64,000 nt of DNA from Strongylocentrotus purpuratus. Its lineage: Eukaryota > Echinodermata > Echinoidea > Camarodonta > Strongylocentrotidae. Position numbers and translations under genes: made by a program. This document shows, one piece after another, positions 1 to 13,614 of the stretch. Within the stretch, counting starts at the first letter, position 1; every line of letters starts with the position of its first letter. The DNA lies in assembly GCF_000002235.5 (NCBI RefSeq), contig NW_022145605.1, forward strand, positions 36,238,579 through 36,302,578, read 5' to 3'. Below the pieces are notes generated by a model, which was given only the letters and a program-made list of their open reading frames with translations, ran no database searches and was not told where the DNA came from.

Positions 1-3000
1 GCGCTTGACCTCCTCTACCTGTTCGCGTCATCGGTTTATGTTTTTCATCTTTATTTATTGTGTAATGATGAAAACGATGTGTAAAGCCCAAACTTCGGTC
101 AAAAACTGTCAAATTGCACAAATAGGCCTAATAACCGCGCAGTAGAGCCCAAACTTCGGACAGAAACTGTCAAATTGCACAAATAGGCCTAATAACCGCG
201 CAGTAGAGCCCAAACTTCGGACAGAAACTGTCAAATTGCACAAATAGAACCATTTGTGGCGTATTTGTTAGTTTTTCATCACATTTGCTAATATCTTTCT
301 TCAAAAGAATGCTCTGGTCTCCTGAGTGGTATCATTATGATGCGCTTGACCTCCTCTACCTGTTCGCGTCATCGGTTTATGTTTTTCATCTTTATTTATT
401 GTGTAATGATGAAAACGATGTGTAAAGCCCAAACTTCGGTCAAAAACTGTCAAATTGCACAAATAGGCCTAATAACCGCGCAGTAGAGCCCAAACTTCGG
501 ACAGAAACTGTCAAATTGCACAAATAGAACCATTTGAGGCGTATTTGTTAGTTTTTCATCACATTTGCTAATATCTTTCTTCAAAAGAATGCTCTGGTCT
601 CCTGAGTGGTATCATTATGATGCGCTTGACCTCCTCTACCTGTTCGCGTCATCGGTTTATGTTTTTCATCTTTATTTATTGTGTAATGATGAAAACGATG
701 TGTAAAGCCCAAACTTCGGTCAAAAACTGTCAAATTGCACAAATAGGCCTAATAACCGCGCAGTAGAGCCCAAACTTCGGACAGAAACTGTCAAATTGCA
801 CAAATAGAACCATTTGTGGCGTATTTGTTAGTTTTTCATCACATTTGCTAATATCTTTCTTCAAAAGAATGCTCTGGTCTCCTGAGTGGTATCATTATGA
901 TGCGCTTGACCTCCTCTACCTGTTCGCGTCATCGCTTTATGTTTTTCATCTTTATTTATTGTGTAATGATGAAAACGATGTGTAAAGCCCAAACTTCGGT
1001 CAAAAACTGTCAAATTGCACAAATAGGCCTAATAACCGCGCAGTAGAGCCCAAACTTCGGACAGAAACTGTCAAATTGCACAAATAGGCCTAATAACCGC
1101 GCAGTAGAGCCCAAACTTCGGACAGAAACTGTCAAATTGCACAAATAGAACCATTTGAGGCGTATTTGTTAGCTTTTCATCACATTTGCTAATATCTTTC
1201 TTCAAAAGAATGCTCTGGTCTCCTGAGTGGTATCATTATGATGCGCTTGACCTCCTCTACCTGTTCGCGTCATCGGTTTATGTTTTTCATCTTTATTTAT
1301 TGTGTAATGATGAAAACGATGTGTAAAGCCCAAACTTCGGTCAAAAACTGTCAAATTGCACAAATAGGCCTAATAACCGCGCAGTAGAGCCCAAACTTCG
1401 GACAGAAACTGTCAAATTGCACAAATAGAACCATTTGTGGCGTATTTGTTAGTTTTTCATCACATTTGCTAATATCTTTCTTCAAAAGAATGCTCTGGTC
1501 TCCTGAGTGGTATCATTATGATGCGCTTGACCTCCTCTACCTGTTCGCGTCATCGCTTTATGTTTTTCATCTTTATTTATTGTGTAATGATGAAAACGAT
1601 GTGTAAAGCCCAAACTTCGGTCAAAAACTGTCAAATTGCACAAATAGGCCTAATAACCGCGCAGTAGAGCCCAAACTTCGGACAGAAACTGTCAAATTGC
1701 ACAAATAGGCCTAATAACCGCGCAGTAGAGCCCAAACTTCGGACAGAAACTGTCAAATTGCACAAATAGAACCATTTGAGGCGTATTTGTTAGCTTTTCA
1801 TCACATTTGCTAATATCTTTCTTCAAAAGAATGCTCTGGTCTCCTGAGTGGTATCATTATGATGCGCTTGACCTCCTCTACCTGTTCGCGTCATCGGTTT
1901 ATGTTTTTCATCTTTATTTATTGTGTAATGATGAAAACGATGTGTAAAGCCCAAACTTCGGTCAAAAACTGTCAAATTGCACAAATAGGCCTAATAACCG
2001 CGCAGTAGAGCCCAAACTTCGGACAGAAACTGTCAAATTGCACAAATAGAACCATTTGTGGCGTATTTGTTAGTTTTTCATCACATTTGCTAATATCTTT
2101 CTTCAAAAGAATGCTCTGGTCTCCTGAGTGGTATCATTATGATGCGCTTGACCTCCTCTACCTGTTCGCGTCATCGCTTTATGTTTTTCATCTTTATTTA
2201 TTGTGTAATGATGAAAACGATGTGTAAAGCCCAAACTTCGGTCAAAAACTGTCAAATTGCACAAATAGGCCTAATAACCGCGCAGTAGAGCCCAAACTTC
2301 GGACAGAAACTGTCAAATTGCACAAATAGGCCTAATAACCGCGCAGTAGAGCCCAAACTTCGGACAGAAACTGTCAAATTGCACAAATAGAACCATTTGA
2401 GGCGTATTTGTTAGCTTTTCATCACATTTGCTAATATCTTTCTTCAAAAGAATGCTCTGGTCTCCTGAGTGGTATCATTATGATGCGCTTGACCTCCTCT
2501 ACCTGTTCGCGTCATCGGTTTATGTTTTTCATCTTTATTTATTGTGTAATGATGAAAACGATGTGTAAAGCCCAAACTTCGGTCAAAAACTGTCAAATTG
2601 CACAAATAGGCCTAATAACCGCGCAGTAGAGCCCAAACTTCGGACAGAAACTGTCAAATTGCACAAATAGAACCATTTGTGGCGTATTTGTTAGTTTTTC
2701 ATCACATTTGCTAATATCTTTCTTCAAAAGAATGCTCTGGTCTCCTGAGTGGTATCATTATGATGCGCTTGACCTCCTCTACCTGTTCGCGTCATCGGTT
2801 TATGTTTTTCATCTTTATTTATTGTGTAATGATGAAAACGATGTGTAAAGCCCAAACTTCGGTCAAAAACTGTCAAATTGCACAAATAGGCCTAATAACC
2901 GCGCAGTAGAGCCCAAACTTCGGACAGAAACTGTCAAATTGCACAAATAGAACCATTTGTGGCGTATTTGTTAGTTTTTCATCACATTTGCTAATATCTT

Positions 3001-6000
3001 TCTTCAAAAGAATGCTCTGGTCTCCTGAGTGGTATCATTATGATGCGCTTGACCTCCTCTACCTGTTCGCGTCATCGCTTTATGTTTTTCATCTTTATTT
3101 ATTGTGTAATGATGAAAACGATGTGTAAAGCCCAAACTTCGGTCAAAAACTGTCAAATTGCACAAATAGGCCTAATAACCGCGCAGTAGAGCCCAAACTT
3201 CGGACAGAAACTGTCAAATTGCACAAATAGGCCTAATAACCGCGCAGTAGAGCCCAAACTTCGGACAGAAACTGTCAAATTGCACAAATAGAACCATTTG
3301 AGGCGTATTTGTTAGTTTTTCATCACATTTGCTAATATCTTTCTTCAAAAGAATGCTCTGGTCTCCTGAGTGGTATCATTATGATGCGCTTGACCTCCTC
3401 TACCTGTTCGCGTCATCGGTTTATGTTTTTCATCTTTATTTATTGTGTAATGATGAAAACGATGTGTAAAGCCCAAACTTCGGTCAAAAACTGTCAAATT
3501 GCACAAATAGGCCTAATAACCGCGCAGTAGAGCCCAAACTTCGGACAGAAACTGTCAAATTGCACAAATAGAACCATTTGTGGCGTATTTGTTAGTTTTT
3601 CATCACATTTGCTAATATCTTTCTTCAAAAGAATGCTCTGGTCTCCTGAGTGGTATCATTATGATGCGCTTGACCTCCTCTACCTGTTCGCGTCATCGCT
3701 TTATGTTTTTCATCTTTATTTATTGTGTAATGATGAAAACGATGTGTAAAGCCCAAACTTCGGTCAAAAACTGTCAAATTGCACAAATAGGCCTAATAAC
3801 CGCGCAGTAGAGCCCAAACTTCGGACAGAAACTGTCAAATTGCACAAATAGGCCTAATAACCGCGCAGTAGAGCCCAAACTTCGGACAGAAACTGTCAAA
3901 TTGCACAAATAGAACCATTTGAGGCGTATTTGTTAGCTTTTCATCACATTTGCTAATATCTTTCTTCAAAAGAATGCTCTGGTCTCCTGAGTGGTATCAT
4001 TATGATGCGCTTGACCTCCTCTACCTGTTCGCGTCATTGGTTTATGTTTTTCATCTTTATTTATTGTGTAATGATGAAAACGATGTGTAAAGCCCAAACT
4101 TCGGTCAAAAACTGTCAAATTGCACAAATAGGCCTAATAACCGCGCAGTAGAGCCCAAACTTCGGACAGAAACTGTCAAATTGCACAAATAGAACCATTT
4201 GAGGCGTATTTGTTAGTTTTTCATCACATTTGCTAATATCTTTCTTCAAAAGAATGCTCTGGTCTCCTGAGTGGTATCATTATGATGCGCTTGACCTCCT
4301 CTACCTGTTCGCGTCATCGGTTTATGTTTTTCATCTTTATTTATTGTGTAATGATGAAAACGATGTGTAAAGCCCAAACTTCGGTCAAAAACTGTCAAAT
4401 TGCACAAATAGGCCTAATAACCGCGCAGTAGAGCCCAAACTTCGGACAGAAACTGTCAAATTGCACAAATAGGCCTAATAACCGCGCAGTAGAGCCCAAA
4501 CTTCGGACAGAAACTGTCAAATTGCACAAATAGAACCATTTGAGGCGTATTTGTTAGCTTTTCATCACATTTGCTAATATCTTTCTTCAAAAGAATGCTC
4601 TGGTCTCCTGAGTGGTATCATTATGATGCGCTTGACCTCCTCTACCTGTTCGCGTCATCGGTTTATGTTTTTCATCTTTATTTATTGTGTAATGATGAAA
4701 ACGATGTGTAAAGCCCAAACTTCGGTCAAAAACTGTCAAATTGCACAAATAGGCCTAATAACCGCGCAGTAGAGCCCAAACTTCGGACAGAAACTGTCAA
4801 ATTGCACAAATAGAACCATTTGAGGCGTATTTGTTAGTTTTTCATCACATTTGCTAATATCTTTCTTCAAAAGAATGCTCTGGTCTCCTGAGTGGTATCA
4901 TTATGATGCGCTTGACCTCCTCTACCTGTTCGCGTCATCGGTTTATGTTTTTCATCTTTATTTATTGTGTAATGATGAAAACGATGTGTAAAGCCCAAAC
5001 TTCGGTCAAAAACTGTCAAATTGCACAATAGGCCTAATAACCGCGCAGTAGAGCCCAAACTTCGGACAGAAACTGTCAAATTGCACAAATAGAACCATTT
5101 GTGGCGTATTTGTTAGTTTTTCATCACATTTGCTAATATCTTTCTTCAAAAGAATGCTCTGGTCTCCTGAGTGGTATCATTATGATGCGCTTGACCTCCT
5201 CTACCTGTTCGCGTCATCGCTTTATGTTTTTCATCTTTATTTATTGTGTAATGATGAAAACGATGTGTAAAGCCCAAACTTCGGTCAAAAACTGTCAAAT
5301 TGCACAAATAGGCCTAATAACCGCGCAGTAGAGCCCAAACTTCGGACAGAAACTGTCAAATTGCACAAATAGAACCATTTGTGGCGTATTTGTTAGTTTT
5401 TCATCACATTTGCTAATATCTTTCTTCAAAAGAATGCTCTGGTCTCCTGAGTGGTATCATTATGATGCGCTTGACCTCCTCTACCTGTTCGCGTCATCGC
5501 TTTATGTTTTTCATCTTTATTTATTGTGTAATGATGAAAACGATGTGTAAAGCCAAAACTTCGGTCAAAAACTGTCAAATTGCACAAATAGGCCTAATAA
5601 CCGCGCAGTAGAGCCCAAACTTCGGACAGAAACTGTCAAATTGCACAAATAGGCCTAATAACCGCGCAGTAGAGCCCAAACTTCGGACAGAAACTGTCAA
5701 ATTGCACAAATAGAACCATTTGAGGCGTATTTGTTAGCTTTTCATCACATTTGCTAATATCTTTCTTCAAAAGAATGCTCTGGTCTCCTGAGTGGTATCA
5801 TTATGATGCGCTTGACCTCCTCTACCTGTTCGCGTCATCGGTTTATGTTTTTCATCTTTATTTATTGTGTAATGATGAAAACGATGTGTAAAGCCCAAAC
5901 TTCGGTCAAAAACTGTCAAATTGCACAAATAGGCCTAATAACCGCGCAGTAGAGCCCAAACTTCGGACAGAAACTGTCAAATTGCACAAATAGAACCATT

Positions 6001-9000
6001 TGAGGCGTATTTGTTAGTTTTTCATCACATTTGCTAATATCTTTCTTCAAAAGAATGCTCTGGTCTCCTGAGTGGTATCATTATGATGCGCTTGACCTCC
6101 TCTACCTGTTCGCGTCATCGGTTTATGTTTTTCATCTTTATTTATTGTGTAATGATGAAAACGATGTGTAAAGCCCAAACTTCGGTCAAAAACTGTCAAA
6201 TTGCACAAATAGGCCTAATAACCGCGCAGTAGAGCCCAAACTTCGGACAGAAACTGTCAAATTGCACAAATAGAACCATTTGAGGCGTATTTGTTAGCTT
6301 TTCATCACATTTGCTAATATCTTTCTTCAAAAGAATGCTCTGGTCTCCTGAGTGGTATCATTATGATGCGCTTGACCTCCTCTACCTGTTCGCGTCATCG
6401 GTTTATGTTTTTCATCTTTATTTATTGTGTAATGATGAAAACGATGTGTAAAGCCCAAACTTCGGTCAAAAACTGTCAAATTGCACAAATAGGCCTAATA
6501 ACCGCGCAGTAGAGCCCAAACTTCGGACAGAAACTGTCAAATTGCACAAATAGAACCATTTGAGGCGTATTTGTTAGTTTTTCATCACATTTGCTAATAT
6601 CTTTCTTCAAAAGAATGCTCTGGTCTCCTGAGTGGTATCATTATGATGCGCTTGACCTCCTCTACCTGTTCGCGTCATCGGTTTATGTTTTTCATCTTTA
6701 TTTATTGTGTAATGATGAAAACGATGTGTAAAGCCCAAACTTCGGTCAAAAACTGTCAAATTGCACAAATAGGCCTAATAACCGCGCAGTAGAGCCCAAA
6801 CTTCGGACAGAAACTGTCAAATTGCACAAATAGAACCATTTGTGGCGTATTTGTTAGTTTTTCATCACATTTGCTAATATCTTTCTTCAAAAGAATGCTC
6901 TGGTCTCCTGAGTGGTATCATTATGATGCGCTTGACCTCCTCTACCTGTTCGCGTCATCGCTTTATGTTTTTCATCTTTATTTATTGTGTAATGATGAAA
7001 ACGATGTGTAAAGCCCAAACTTCGGTCAAAAACTGTCAAATTGCACAAATAGGCCTAATAACCGCGCAGTAGAGCCCAAACTTCGGACAGAAACTGTCAA
7101 ATTGCACAAATAGGCCTAATAACCGCGCAGTAGAGCCCAAACTTCGGACAGAAACTGTCAAATTGCACAAATAGAACCATTTGAGGCGTATTTGTTAGCT
7201 TTTCATCACATTTGCTAATATCTGTCTTCAAAAGAATGCTCTGGTCTCCTGAGTGGTATCATTATGATGCGCTTGACCTCCTCTACCTGTTCGCGTCATC
7301 GGTTTATGTTTTTCATCTTTATTTATTGTGTAATGATGAAAACGATGTGTAAAGCCCAAACTTCGGTCAAAAACTGTCAAATTGCACAAATAGGCCTAAT
7401 AACCGCGCAGTAGAGCCCAAACTTCGGACAGAAACTGTCAAATTGCACAAATAGAACCATTTGAGGCGTATTTGTTAGTTTTTCATCACATTTGCTAATA
7501 TCTTTCTTCAAAAGAATGCTCTGGTCTCCTGAGTGGTATCATTATGATGCGCTTGACCTCCTCTACCTGTTCGCGTCATCGGTTTATGTTTTTCATCTTT
7601 ATTTATTGTGTAATGATGAAAACGATGTGTAAAGCCCAAACTTCGGTCAAAAACTGTCAAATTGCACAAATAGGCCTAATAACCGCGCAGTAGAGCCCAA
7701 ACTTCGGACAGAAACTGTCAAATTGCACAAATAGAACCATTTGTGGCGTATTTGTTAGTTTTTCATCACATTTGCTAATATCTTTCTTCAAAAGAATGCT
7801 CTGGTCTCCTGAGTGGTATCATTATGATGCGCTTGACCTCCTCTACCTGTTCGCGTCATCGCTTTATGTTTTTCATCTTTATTTATTGTGTAATGATGAA
7901 AACGATGTGTAAAGCCCAAACTTCGGTCAAAAACTGTCAAATTGCACAAATAGGCCTAATAACCGCGCAGTAGAGCCCAAACTTCGGACAGAAACTGTCA
8001 AATTGCACAAATAGGCCTAATAACCGCGCAGTAGAGCCCAAACTTCGGACAGAAACTGTCAAATTGCACAAATAGAACCATTTGTGGCGTATTTGTTAGT
8101 TTTTCATCACATTTGCTAATATCTTTCTTCAAAAGAATGCTCTGGTCTCCTGAGTGGTATCATTATGATGCGCTTGACCTCCTCTACCTGTTCGCGTCAT
8201 CGGTTTATGTTTTTCATCTTTATTTATTGTGTAATGATGAAAACGATGTGTAAAGCCCAAACTTCGGTCAAAAACTGTCAAATTGCACAAATAGGCCTAA
8301 TAACCGCGCAGTAGAGCCCAAACTTCGGACAGAAACTGTCAAATTGCACAAATAGAACCATTTGAGGCGTATTTGTTAGTTTTTCATCACATTTGCTAAT
8401 ATCTTTCTTCAAAAGAATGCTCTGGTCTCCTGAGTGGTATCATTATGATGCGCTTGACCTCCTCTACCTGTTCGCGTCATCGGTTTATGTTTTTCATCTT
8501 TATTTATTGTGTAATGATGAAAACGATGTGTAAAGCCCAAACTTCGGTCAAAAACTGTCAAATTGCACAAATAGGCCTAATAACCGCGCAGTAGAGCCCA
8601 AACTTCGGACAGAAACTGTCAAATTGCACAAATAGGCCTAATAACCGCGCAGTAGAGCCCAAACTTTGGACAGAAACTGTCAAATTGCACAAATAGAACC
8701 ATTTGAGGCGTATTTGTTAGCTTTTCATCACATTTGCTAATATCTTTCTTCAAAAGAATGCTCTGGTCTCCTGAGTGGTATCATTATGATGCGCTTGACC
8801 TCCTCTACCTGTTCGCGTCATCGGTTTATGTTTTTCATCTTTATTTATTGTGTAATGATGAAAACGATGTGTAAAGCCCAAACTTCGGTCAAAAACTGTC
8901 AAATTGCACAAATAGGCCTAATAACCGCGCAGTAGAGCCCAAACTTCGGACAGAAACTGTCAAATTGCACAAATAGAACCATTTGAGGCGTATTTGTTAG

Positions 9001-10025
9001 TTTTTCATCACATTTGCTAATATCTTTCTTCAAAAGAATGCTCTGGTCTCCTGAGTGGTATCATTATGATGCGCTTGACCTCCTCTACCTGTTCGCGTCA
9101 TCGGTTTATGTTTTTCATCTTTATTTATTGTGTAATGATGAAAACGATGTGTAAAGCCCAAACTTCGGTCAAAAACTGTCAAATTGCACAAATAGGCCTA
9201 ATAACCGCGCAGTAGAGCCCAAACTTCGGACAGAAACTGTCAAATTGCACAAATAGGCCTAATAACCGCGCAGTAGAGCCCAAACTTTGGACAGAAACTG
9301 TCAAATTGCACAAATAGAACCATTTGAGGCGTATTTGTTAGCTTTTCATCACATTTGCTAATATCTTTCTTCAAAAGAATGCTCTGGTCTCCTGAGTGGT
9401 ATCATTATGATGCGCTTGACCTCCTCTACCTGTTCGCGTCATCGGTTTATGTTTTTCATCTTTATTTATTGTGTAATGATGAAAACGATGTGTAAAGCCC
9501 AAACTTCGGTCAAAAACTGTCAAATTGCACAAATAGGCCTAATAACCGCGCAGTAGAGCCCAAACTTCGGACAGAAACTGTCAAATTGCACAAATAGGCC
9601 TAATAACCGCGCAGTAGAGCCCAAACTTTGGACAGAAACTGTCAAATTGCACAAATAGAACCATTTGAGGCGTATTTGTTAGCTTTTCATCACATTTGCT
9701 AATATCTTTCTTCAAAAGAATGCTCTGGTCTCCTGAGTGGTATCATTATGATGCGCTTGACCTCCTCTACCTGTTCGCGTCATCGGTTTATGTTTTTCAT
9801 CTTTATTTATTGTGTAATGATGAAAACGATGTGTAAAGCCCAAACTTCGGTCAAAAACTGTCAAATTGCACAAATAGGCCTAATAACCGCGCAGTAGAGC
9901 CCAAACTTCGGACAGAAACTGTCAAATTGCACAAATAGAACCATTTGAGGCGTATTTGTTAGTTTTTCATCACATTTGCTAATATCTTTCTTCAAAAGAA
10001 TGCTCTGGTCTCCTGAGTGGTATCA
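1..10025. repeat. Satellite array, 280/341-bp higher-order units
   Basis: About 33 head-to-tail units, each starting near TGCGCTTGACCTCC. Unit starts are 1, 342, 622, 902, 1243, 1523, 1864 and so on to 9753. Spacings are almost always 280 or 341 bp, with one 279-bp unit. The 341-bp form carries one extra copy of a 61-bp subrepeat that begins AGGCCTAATAACCGCGCAG. Thirteen units are long. Units differ at a few linked positions (ATCGG or ATCGC before TTTATG; CATTTGTGG or CATTTGAGG; TTAGT or TTAGC) and are otherwise nearly identical, which implies recent homogenisation. The array is cut by the left edge of the window, so its true size is unknown. It ends abruptly at about 10025 after TGGTATCAT. 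I see no coding capacity. Confidence 0.97.
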
Positions 10026-10317
10026 TAACTCATTATAATTTGAGAAATAAAAGCATTGCAATTATGTTCATTCTCTATGGGGTGTCGTCTGCTTGGGCAG
10101 GGTTGGTTCATATTGTGACGGCATTAAAACATCGGTATTTTTCCGGCGAATCTCTCGCATATCCCAAATGCTATAGAGGTTGTTTTATTTGTACTTTTAT
10201 AAATCACCCGATATGTAGTTGAACTAAAACTTGCATGATGGCCTTCTGTTAGCTTACCGGTTTCTAGTAATACGCTATTTGCCATATTTGTGATTTTCTA
10301 TGAACCCGCACTTTAAA
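10026..10317. other. Spacer between direct and inverted satellite blocks
   Basis: About 290 bp of AT-rich, non-satellite sequence between the homogenised array and the degenerate inverted copies. I recognise no gene or repeat family here; the short open frame at 10040-10222 shows no protein-like features. Confidence 0.6.
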
Positions 10318-11280
10318 GAAAGATATAAACCGATGACGCGAACAGGTAGAGAAGCTCGAGCGCATCATAATGAGTGGTAACTCAGGAGACCAGAGCATTC
10401 TTTTAAAGAAAGATATTTGCAAATGTGGTGAAAAACTGGTTCTTTTTGTGCAATTTGACAGTTTATGCGCGGTTATTAGGCCTCGAATGGTTCTATATGT
10501 GCAATTTGACAGTTTTTACATGGTATTAGAGCTCTACACATCGTTTTAATCATTGCGAATTAAATTAAGATGAAAAACATAAACCGAAGACGCGAACAGG
10601 TAGAGAAGCTCGAGCGCATCATAATGATACCACTCAGGAGACCAGAGCATTCTTTTGAAGAAAGATATTTGCAAATGTGATGAAAAACTAACAAATACGC
10701 CTCAAATGGTTCTTTTTGTGCAATTTGACAGTTTATGCGCGGTATTAGGGCTCTTCACATCGTTTTCATCATTGCGCAATAAATAAAGATGAAAAACATA
10801 AACCGATGACGCGAACAGGTAGAGGAGCTCAAGCGCATCATAATGATACCACTCAGGAGACCACAGCATTCTTTTGAAGACAGATATTTGCAAATGTGAT
10901 GAAAAACTTACAAATACGCCTCAAATGGTTCTTGTGCAATTTGACAGTTTATGCGCGGTATTAGGGCTCTACACATCGTTTTAAACATTGCGCAATAAGA
11001 TGTATAAATAAAGATGAAAAACATATACCCGATGACGCGAACAGGTTGAGAAGCTCGAAGCGCATGATAATGATACCACTCAGGAGACCAGAGCATTTTT
11101 TTAAAGAAAGATATTTGCAAATGTGATGAAAAACTAACAAATACGCCTCAAATGGTTCTTTTTGTGCAATTTGACAGTTTATGCGCGGTATTAGGGCTCT
11201 ACACATCGTTTTCATCATTGCGCAATAAATAAAGATGAAAAACATAAACCGATGTCGCGAACAGGTAGAGGAGAGCTTGA
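10318..11280 (-). repeat. Degenerate satellite copies in inverted orientation
   Basis: Four to five copies of the reverse complement of the satellite. The landmark AAACCGATGACGCGAACAGG (the reverse of the CCTGTTCGCGTCATCGG part of the main unit) recurs near 10329, 10580, 10799, 11026 and 11243, giving spacings of about 220-250 bp. These units are shorter than the main-array units, carry many substitutions and small indels, and lack most of the repeated AAACTTCGGACAG subunit. They read as an older flank of the locus that escaped homogenisation. Confidence 0.9.
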
Positions 11281-13115
11281 GCGTGACGTTTTTGATCGTT
11301 TTGGCCCAAATGGGAAAAACTTTTTAATAAAGTATGATAAGGTCTTCTAATTGATATCACGATGTAAGGCACGTCGACTTCTACAAGCTCTCATAAATGG
11401 TTCACGTCTGTCATTAATATTCTTAATAAAAATGGCAAAACCATGTGTAGAACTGCAACAAGCGCTCAAAATGAACTTTTTGGGACGTTTTTGTCTTGCA
11501 TTCTTTGTTTTGGTTGAAAGGGTCAATACTTTGCGTAGAACTATCAAAGGCGCGAATAATAGTGTTGAAGCGCCTTTTGAGACGTTTTTGTCGCTTTGTA
11601 CATATGCCTATACATATGTGTGCCAAATTTGAAGGCATTTGATTGAGCCATTTTCAAGTTATCTTGTCCACAAAAAAGTGTTTAGAAATAAGAAAAATAA
11701 ACCAGACGTGCAATACTTGTTTTGAACAAGTATAGGTAGGCTGTTCCAATTAAAATTTGAGACAAAATAGAGCAAAAATAAGCGAGATACTGCTAAAAAA
11801 AAAACCCAGGTCATGTCGATTCATTTAAAAACTTTTAAAACAAATCAAACAATCATACACAATCAATTGAAATAACATCGTAGCATGTTAACATAGTTCA
11901 AATAAAACATGTTTTGTTTTCTTGAATAACAGCGTTTTCAAAAATGCATATCTTTTTTTGTTTTACAGGTCCTTTCGATCTTTAATCGGTTGTGGATTAA
12001 TCTTTTGAAAATACAAAGAATAGAGACTTCATTAAACATGAGTTTGCGATTTTCCGCTTGAATAAATGTTAAATAAACTGCGTATTTTGCATATATGATA
12101 AGAAAATTTTAAACTTTGAAATATTGTTTTTCAAGTTATAACCTTTGTAGTGAATTTATGCTCCATTATAGTGTCAACGAACTTTATGTAATGTTTTGAT
12201 ATTGCCTTGTTGTGCCGACAACTTTTGAGAAATTTACGCTGATAATTTATGCAGTTTTCCTGCGACGTCGTATGTTTCACATTCTTGACACATTTTGGCA
12301 CCTGCCTTCACATATCTCGTCGCCATGGTTTGTTTTCGTAATGTGACCAATCACAGCTTCCGCTGGTCACGTTTTCGCCACGGAGCTGGGGTTTTTCGTT
12401 AGTTAGCCTGCATGATCTCGTAAGATCATCACGTATTGGATTGATTCACTTTTATAGCGATCTTCGCGATTTTTCATCCAGCAGCTACGGCGACATAGTG
12501 TAGCATTTTCCGTTGGATTTCCACTAGTACACGCCTGTGATTTCTTCACGACAACTGTTAATAGCGAACTGCTTGTTTTCTCTTCGCGACTCGACATCTC
12601 GTGACTTCAATTCTGACACTTATTTCACTTGGAATACGCGGTTTATTTACAACGCGCCAGTGGTTATTTTCGTGTACTTTCTTCCTGGGCTAGCATATTT
12701 TGATTTACGCTTGTGCTAGCCCGAGGTGTTTATATTTACGTTACTTCATTTTTGCCACAACTTTAGAAGAACAAGATCCGCTTCTCGTACTTTAGCCGAG
12801 GCCTCCGGTTATTAGATAGCGTTTATATTACCAACTCTTGCCACAACTAGACTCCGCTTCTTCAGTTTTCAGTCTAGTATTTTGTATATAGTCGTCGGGG
12901 ACATTTACTATACGAACACTCCCTCTGTTCCCCAACATTTAGGAGTGTCAATTTCTACAATTCTTCTTCAAACGTGTTACACTCGACATTGTATATTGAT
13001 CAACACACATCGCGATCGCCATTGTCATCTTCGTACTACATATATAGGATCACTCTCAAGTTTCTACACAACAAAAGACAGTTGTGAGTAAAAGTCTAGC
13101 TCGTACTCATTATAG
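11281..13115. other. Unassigned AT-rich region with one dispersed-repeat piece
   Basis: No gene recognised. A block at about 11606-11700 (TGCCTATACATATGTGTGCC through the AGAAATAAGAAAAA end) is repeated at 26533-26626, so at least that part is a dispersed repeat. 12240-13080 is less AT-rich and has several short open frames on both strands, but none resembles a known protein and no consistent splice signals were seen. It may be the non-coding end of an unidentified mobile element. Confidence 0.5.
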
Positions 13116-13439
13116 TCAGCATAGAATTTTTACACCTTCAATTAAAAGGAACTTGTCAAAAGAAAAATTAACATTGAAAAGTTTTCGAATTATGTCTCCA
13201 AATTTTAACCAAAACAATCTTGTGTGTTTGCATCTTACAAACAAATGGAGATTGTCGTGTAACTGGTCATCATATAAACATAAGGGATTGTTACACAACT
13301 TCCATTTGAATAAATTATACCTATTTGGTAATAAGTTGTGTAATAACTTAAAATTGAATTCTGATATTTTTTTTTTCATAGCTTGTAAATTAAATGACGA
13401 TATGACATTCCAGTCGATTTGTTCTGTACTATTTAACAT
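13116..13439 (-). pseudogene. LINE ORF2 C-terminal fragment (zf-RVT-like)
   Basis: A 107-codon minus-strand frame resembles the C-terminal zinc-binding tail after the reverse transcriptase of L1/Tx1-like LINEs. Visible signs are KKKISEFNFKLLHNLLPN, then YNLFKWK, then NPLCLY, then a histidine/cysteine pair in DNLHLFVRCKHTRLFW. The usual CxxC in the first half is reduced to a single cysteine, so the finger is degraded. No reverse transcriptase core is present upstream on the same strand, so this is a short relic. The family call rests on remembered domain patterns. Confidence 0.6.
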
Positions 13440-13529
13440 TTCTTCCCATTTCTCTTCGATTGGAGGTCATGTCGATTCATCATGTGATCAAAATTCATCT
13501 TCCATAGGCATAGGCATGACATTTAAATT

Positions 13530-13600
13530 AAGAAATTTCTGATATGTGGCCTTTAATCGAAATTTTCGCTTTGATGACGTCATCAAAATGAACAAGGGAA
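13530..13600. repeat. Piece of dispersed repeat carrying TGACGTCA
   Basis: The segment GATGACGTCATCAAAATGAA and its upstream TTTAATCGAAATTTTC context recur at about 26830-26890, 27290-27330 and 40825-40870. The 8-bp palindrome TGACGTCA lies at 13575-13582. This is a short, probably old copy of the family seen more fully at 26.5-27.5 kb and 40.7-41.1 kb. Confidence 0.75.
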
Positions 13601-13614
13601 AAACGCTCTCGGCG

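Noticed and set aside
4867-5088. 73-codon minus-strand ORF within the satellite
   Set aside because: Open only because one unit has a 1-bp deletion (GCACAATAGG); all neighbouring units have stops, so it is not a gene.
10702-11245. Overlapping minus-strand ORFs in the inverted satellite copies
   Set aside because: They repeat the same satellite text in different frames and show no domain.
12240-13080. Possible promoter or host exons in a GC-richer patch
   Set aside because: Short frames on both strands, no conserved motif, no paired splice sites; left unassigned.
13084-13542. 152-codon plus-strand ORF
   Set aside because: Antisense shadow of the LINE C-terminal fragment; no recognisable protein features.
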